A DNA stretch of 64,000 nucleotides, taken from contig JALFJQ010000050.1 in the NCBI GenBank assembly GCA_022775085.1, positions 1-64,000 on the forward strand. The letters run 5' to 3'. Source of the stretch: Clostridiales bacterium. Its GTDB lineage: Bacteria; Bacillota; Clostridia; Oscillospirales; Oscillospiraceae. The notes beneath the pieces were generated by a model. That model was not told where the DNA came from. It saw nothing but the letters and a program-made list of their open reading frames with translations, and searched no databases. The translations under genes were made by a program, and so were the position numbers. Shown here piece by piece: positions 60,715-64,000 of this stretch (its first letter is position 1; the number at the start of each line of letters is the position of its first letter).

Positions 60715-61992
60715 GTGACCCCCTATTCTTGCATGAGCACCTCGGAACTGGCAAGGGAATATGCCACCATTCTGGATGAATACGACCAGCTGAAAGCCCA
60801 GGGGCTGAAGCTGAACATGGCCCGGGGCAAGCCCTCCAAGCAGCAGCTGGATCTGGTCAGCGGCATTCTGGCAGAGGTTCAGACCGCACAGGACTGCGTG
60901 GACGGCGGCATCGATGTCCGCAACTATGGCGAGCTGGCGGGCCTGCCCAGCGCACGGGAATACTGGGCGGACATTCTGGACTGCAAGCCCGAACAGACCT
61001 TTGTGGGCGGCGTGGCCAGCCTGAACCTCATGTTCGACGTGGTGTCCCGCGCCTACACCCACGGTCTGCTCCACAGTCCCCGGCCCTGGTGCAAAGAGGA
61101 GAAGGTCAAGTTCCTGTGCCCCTGCCCCGGCTATGACCGGCATTTCGCCATTGGCGAGAGCTTCGGCGCGGAGCTGGTTCCCGTGCCTATGACCCCCACC
61201 GGCCCGGATATGGACGTGGTGGAGGAGCTGGTGAAAGACCCCGCCGTAAAGCTCATCTGGACGGTTCCCAAGTATTCTAACCCCGACGGCGTGATCTACA
61301 GTGACGAGACTGTCCGCCGCTTTGCGGGTCTCAAGCCCGCCGCGCCCGATTTCACCATCATGTGGGACAACGCCTACGGCGTCCATCAGTTCCGTGGAGA
61401 GTACGTCCCCTTCCCCGATCTCATCGGCCTGTGCGCGGAAGCGGGACGGCCTGACATGGTAATCGAGTTCGCCTCTACCTCCAAGATCACCTTCGCCGGC
61501 GGCGGCATCTCCTGCATGGCTTCCAGCGAGGACAATATCAAGTATTTTACCAAGCTGTTCGGCATCCAGATGATCTCTCAGGACAAGGTCAACCAGCTGC
61601 GCCATGTGCGCTTTCTCAAGGATAAGGCCCACACCCTGGAAATCATGAAGCTCCACGCCGAGATCATGGGGCCCAAGTTTGACGTGGTCAGCAAATGGCT
61701 GAACCGGGAGATCAAGCCCCTGGGCTTTGCCCACTGGGTGGACCCTGACGGCGGCTATTTCGTGAGTCTCTATACCATGCCCGGCACCGCCAAGCGGGTG
61801 TGGAAGCTTTGTAAGGATGCCGGCGTGGTATTGACCAATGTGGGCGCTACCTACCCCTACGGCAATGACCCGGCAGACGCCAACCTGCGCATTGCTCCCA
61901 GCCTGCCGCCCATTGACGAGCTGGAAAAGGCCATGGAGGTACTGACCACCAGCATGAAGCTGGCCGCTCTGGAAAAAATCATGAACCGATAA
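60715..61992 (+). CDS. Class I/II-fold aminotransferase (Asp_aminotransf/MocR-derived)
   Basis: 425 residues from GTG 60715, eight to nine bases after AAAGGA; the ATG at 60706 overlaps that site. Motifs: LNMARGKPSKQQLDL, YGELAGLPSAREYW, WTVPKYSNPDGVIYS, WDNAYGVHQF, and the PLP lysine in FASTSKITFAGGGISCM near residue 265. It belongs to the PF12897-type aminotransferases that use alanine or aspartate. It is monocistronic, with a strong terminator. Confidence 0.88.
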   Translation: MTPYSCMSTSELAREYATILDEYDQLKAQGLKLNMARGKPSKQQLDLVSGILAEVQTAQDCVDGGIDVRNYGELAGLPSAREYWADILDCKPEQTFVGGVASLNLMFDVVSRAYTHGLLHSPRPWCKEEKVKFLCPCPGYDRHFAIGESFGAELVPVPMTPTGPDMDVVEELVKDPAVKLIWTVPKYSNPDGVIYSDETVRRFAGLKPAAPDFTIMWDNAYGVHQFRGEYVPFPDLIGLCAEAGRPDMVIEFASTSKITFAGGGISCMASSEDNIKYFTKLFGIQMISQDKVNQLRHVRFLKDKAHTLEIMKLHAEIMGPKFDVVSKWLNREIKPLGFAHWVDPDGGYFVSLYTMPGTAKRVWKLCKDAGVVLTNVGATYPYGNDPADANLRIAPSLPPIDELEKAMEVLTTSMKLAALEKIMNR

Positions 61993-61994
61993 AA

Positions 61995-62028
61995 AAATGC
62001 CGTTTCCCGGATGGGAAGCGGCATTTTT
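61995..62028 (+). terminator. Bidirectional terminator
   Basis: Stem ATGCCGTTTCCC / GGGAAGCGGCAT with flanking A and T runs, between convergent genes. Confidence 0.9.
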
Positions 62029-62058
62029 CTGTATATAGGGCGAGGTCATGACCCCGCC

Positions 62059-63165
62059 TTACGATGCAGAGGGCGGCAGTTCTTTCGTCTCGGTCATGCT
62101 GGCTCTGGCCTTTTTTGCCGCTTCCAGCAGGCCCTGAAACTCGGTGGACAGGATATGACGCATATCCGCGTCCGAGGTAAGGGTTTTGACGTAGGCACGG
62201 ATATTTTTTGGCTGAAAAATATCCGTAGCATTCTCTACCTCACCGGTGGTCAGCAGATTGTACAGCACCTCCACCAGCTGGTTACGCTCCATATTGGTCA
62301 TGCCGGAAAACCAGTTTTTAATGGTGGCATCCAGAAACTGGGAGGATTCCGTCACCTCCTGCACGGGCAGGAAGTCCGGCCCCTCCACTTCCCAGGAGTA
62401 TGGGTCGTGCTGCATCAGCCCTACGCTCCGGCTGCGGATGACAATAAATGGCTCCTCATGCTCAAGCAGCATCCCGATCACCGAGGACTGGGGGATGTAG
62501 GTGCGGATCCTGGGCACGATGGCAGCATAGCCCGGGTCGCCGATCATGTACTTGGTAAAGCCCGGGCCGTCGTTGTTGTAGACCGTCAAAATCCGCCTGC
62601 GCACCGTGGGCGAGCACCGGGCGGCGGCAAATACCGCCAGATTCCCGCCCTTGGAGTGGCCCGCCACCCGCATGGGGGCAGTATGGGCCAGTGCCGCCGT
62701 GCGAATGTACTCCTGGGCCAGCCGCTGGGCCGGGATGGTCTGCTGGAAGGTCATGTTGAAGTCCTCCTTCCAGCCAACCAGGGAATTGTCCGTCCCCCGG
62801 TAGGCCACGAACATACTGCCGTCATCCAGAAGGAATGTCATGGCAGCAAACTGAGTCTCCTGCTCGGGTAAAAACCGGCTCTGATACAGGCACAGCCGCG
62901 TCTGCCCGAAGCGCGCCGTAGCCGCGGCACAATGCAGAAGCTCCGTATCCTTTTTTGACCGCGCCCGGCCCTCCGGGTCATCCAGAGAGAAGAACTCCTC
63001 CGCGCATTCCCGCAGGGTCGTCGCATCCTCCGGAGGGCGCTCTGCCTTTTTCCCGTAGTACACATAGGTCAGTGTGGAGAAAATCAGCGCGTCCACCGCA
63101 TTGGGCGGGTCCTGGGTAAAGGTCAGATCTCCGCGCCATGTTAAGTAATCAAAAATATTGCCCAT
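62059..63165 (-). CDS. DUF2974 (Mbeg1-like) alpha/beta hydrolase
   Basis: 368 residues. The nucleophile elbow is AGHSKGGNLA (serine near residue 170), preceded by FVAYRGTDNSLVGWKED, which is typical of lipase-like DUF2974 proteins. The N-terminal GNIFDYLTWRGDLTF is a conserved opening. No signal peptide. It probably cleaves an acyl ester; the substrate is unknown. It is widespread in Clostridia and usually monocistronic, as here. Confidence 0.88.
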   Translation of the reverse strand: MGNIFDYLTWRGDLTFTQDPPNAVDALIFSTLTYVYYGKKAERPPEDATTLRECAEEFFSLDDPEGRARSKKDTELLHCAAATARFGQTRLCLYQSRFLPEQETQFAAMTFLLDDGSMFVAYRGTDNSLVGWKEDFNMTFQQTIPAQRLAQEYIRTAALAHTAPMRVAGHSKGGNLAVFAAARCSPTVRRRILTVYNNDGPGFTKYMIGDPGYAAIVPRIRTYIPQSSVIGMLLEHEEPFIVIRSRSVGLMQHDPYSWEVEGPDFLPVQEVTESSQFLDATIKNWFSGMTNMERNQLVEVLYNLLTTGEVENATDIFQPKNIRAYVKTLTSDADMRHILSTEFQGLLEAAKKARASMTETKELPPSAS

Positions 63166-63235
63166 ATTCTCAACTCCTTTCCCTAATCATAGCAGTCAAT
63201 TGTGAAATTTTCTACCCTTTTTCGGTGACTAAATC

Positions 63236-63330
63236 CTGTAGGGACGGGGCAATGATCCGCCCGCTTCCGTCAGCCGCGCCTTCCTCCAGCCGCTTGGCGG
63301 ACGGGAGGGTCGGTAACCCTCCCCTACGGT
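63236..63330. repeat. CTGTAGGG-ended palindromic repeat
   Basis: The ends CTGTAGGGACGGGG and CCCTCCCCTACGG are roughly inverted, with the internal hairpin GAGGGTCGGTAACCCTC. It is MITE-like, related to 43876, and lies before the HD-domain promoter. Confidence 0.65.
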
Positions 63331-63337
63331 ATGGGCC

Positions 63338-63366
63338 TTGACAAACTATCTTCATGGGCGTAGAAT
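63338..63366 (+). promoter_or_regulatory. Promoter of the HD-domain gene
   Basis: TTGACA (63338-63343), 17 bases, TAGAAT (63361-63366), about 30 bases before the start codon. Confidence 0.85.
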
Positions 63367-63396
63367 GGAAAAAAACGCCACTTAGGAGGTTATTTT

Positions 63397-63975
63397 ATGG
63401 AACTGACCCGCGAGCAGGCTATGAGCCTGCTGAAAAAGTATAACAAGGAGCCTTTCCACATTCAGCACGCTCTGACGGTGGAAGGCGTTATGCGCTGGTT
63501 CGCCAGTGAAAACGGCGAGGATGCGGACTTCTGGGGCCTGTGCGGCCTGCTCCACGACGTGGACTTCGAGAACTGGCCGGAGCAGCACTGCCTCAAGGCC
63601 CCGGAGCTTCTGGCAGAGGTCAATGCCAGCGACGAAATGGTTCACGCCATCTGCTCCCACGGCTACGGTATCTGCTGCGATGTGGAGCCTGTGCTTCTCA
63701 TGGAGAAGATTCTCTTTGCCGCTGACGAGCTGACGGGCCTGATCGGCGCCGCCGCCAAAATGCGGCCCAGCAAGTCCGTCTGCGACATGGAGCTGTCGTC
63801 TCTGAAAAAGAAGTTCAAGGACAAAAAGTTCGCTGCCGGATGCTCCCGGGACGTGATCCGGACCGGTGCGGAACGGCTGGGCTGGACTCTGGACGAGCTG
63901 ATGGAAAAGACCATTCTCGCCATGCGGGCGTGCGAGGCTTCCGTGGCGGCGGAGATGGAAAATATTGTTCTTTAG
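63397..63975 (+). CDS. HD-domain hydrolase-like protein
   Basis: 192 residues, start behind AGGAGG. HD metal motifs: FHIQHALTVEGVMRWF (first His), GLLHDVDFENW (HD pair near residue 52), AICSHGYG (second His group) and LFAADELTGLI. It is the type of small HDIG-related phosphohydrolase found in Clostridia. The substrate, nucleotide or other, is unknown. It is complete, 25 bases from the window end. Confidence 0.85.
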   Translation: MELTREQAMSLLKKYNKEPFHIQHALTVEGVMRWFASENGEDADFWGLCGLLHDVDFENWPEQHCLKAPELLAEVNASDEMVHAICSHGYGICCDVEPVLLMEKILFAADELTGLIGAAAKMRPSKSVCDMELSSLKKKFKDKKFAAGCSRDVIRTGAERLGWTLDELMEKTILAMRACEASVAAEMENIVL

Positions 63976-64000
63976 CTAACTAAGAAAAAATGTCATTGCG

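Overview
The window looks like chromosome of a GC-rich gut-type member of the Clostridia, most like the Oscillospiraceae/Ruminococcaceae. This is inferred from a SCIFF peptide and its radical SAM maturase, a GlgC-GlgD glycogen pair, a type III glutamine synthetase, an orphan Spo0A DNA-binding domain, BlaI/M56 regulation, many sigma-A promoters with 17-base spacers, and abundant short palindromic intergenic repeats. No species can be named from the sequence alone.

Layout. 0-7 kb: a surface-sugar glycosyltransferase with a DUF5662 gene, a divergent BlaI/BlaR1-type sensor pair and a CPA2-type antiporter. 7-8.6 kb: a phage-like XRE/ImmA switch facing a stand-alone Spo0A C-terminal domain gene. 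8.7-14.3 kb: the SCIFF locus with a PLP decarboxylase, tRNA-Gly, mgtE with a probable leader peptide, and a GNAT enzyme. 14.3-18.2 kb: glycogen synthesis (glgC-glgD-glgA). 18.4-25 kb: a TetR regulator, a cytosolic ParB-like/BMP fusion with a phosphoesterase, DUF2461, and the lysine/DAP genes dapA, dapB and dapF. 25-31 kb: a MacB-like efflux operon with two adaptor proteins. 31-45 kb: glmS, a Nudix hydrolase, an MBOAT/SGNH O-acylation pair, CmpB-like and CstA transporters, an AbrB-glycosyltransferase pair, an M14 peptidase, a rubrerythrin-VIT fusion, pseudouridine catabolism (psuK-psuG) and two tRNAs.

About 45.2-53.04 kb is a lower-GC genomic island. It begins beside tRNA-Lys with a tyrosine recombinase, then a WYL regulator with a DUF4062 protein (candidate defence pair), an acyl-CoA synthetase-like enzyme with an LPLAT acyltransferase, a serine recombinase and two related small genes. 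It ends inside a truncated ABC permease that belongs to a BceRSAB-type antimicrobial peptide module (53-56.5 kb). The last part holds a GtrII-like membrane glucosyltransferase, glutamine synthetase III, an aminotransferase, a DUF2974 hydrolase and an HD-domain protein.

The most unusual signal is non-coding. Two copies of a multi-hairpin element (1-141, cut by the window edge, and 56613-56775 on the other strand) share loops and linkers while their stems differ by compensated changes. That is strong evidence that the folded form, as RNA or single-stranded DNA, is what is conserved. Other leads are the face-to-face promoters of the XRE/Spo0A-C switch, a 23-codon leader ORF before mgtE, a folded leader before cstA and the island's WYL-DUF4062 pair.
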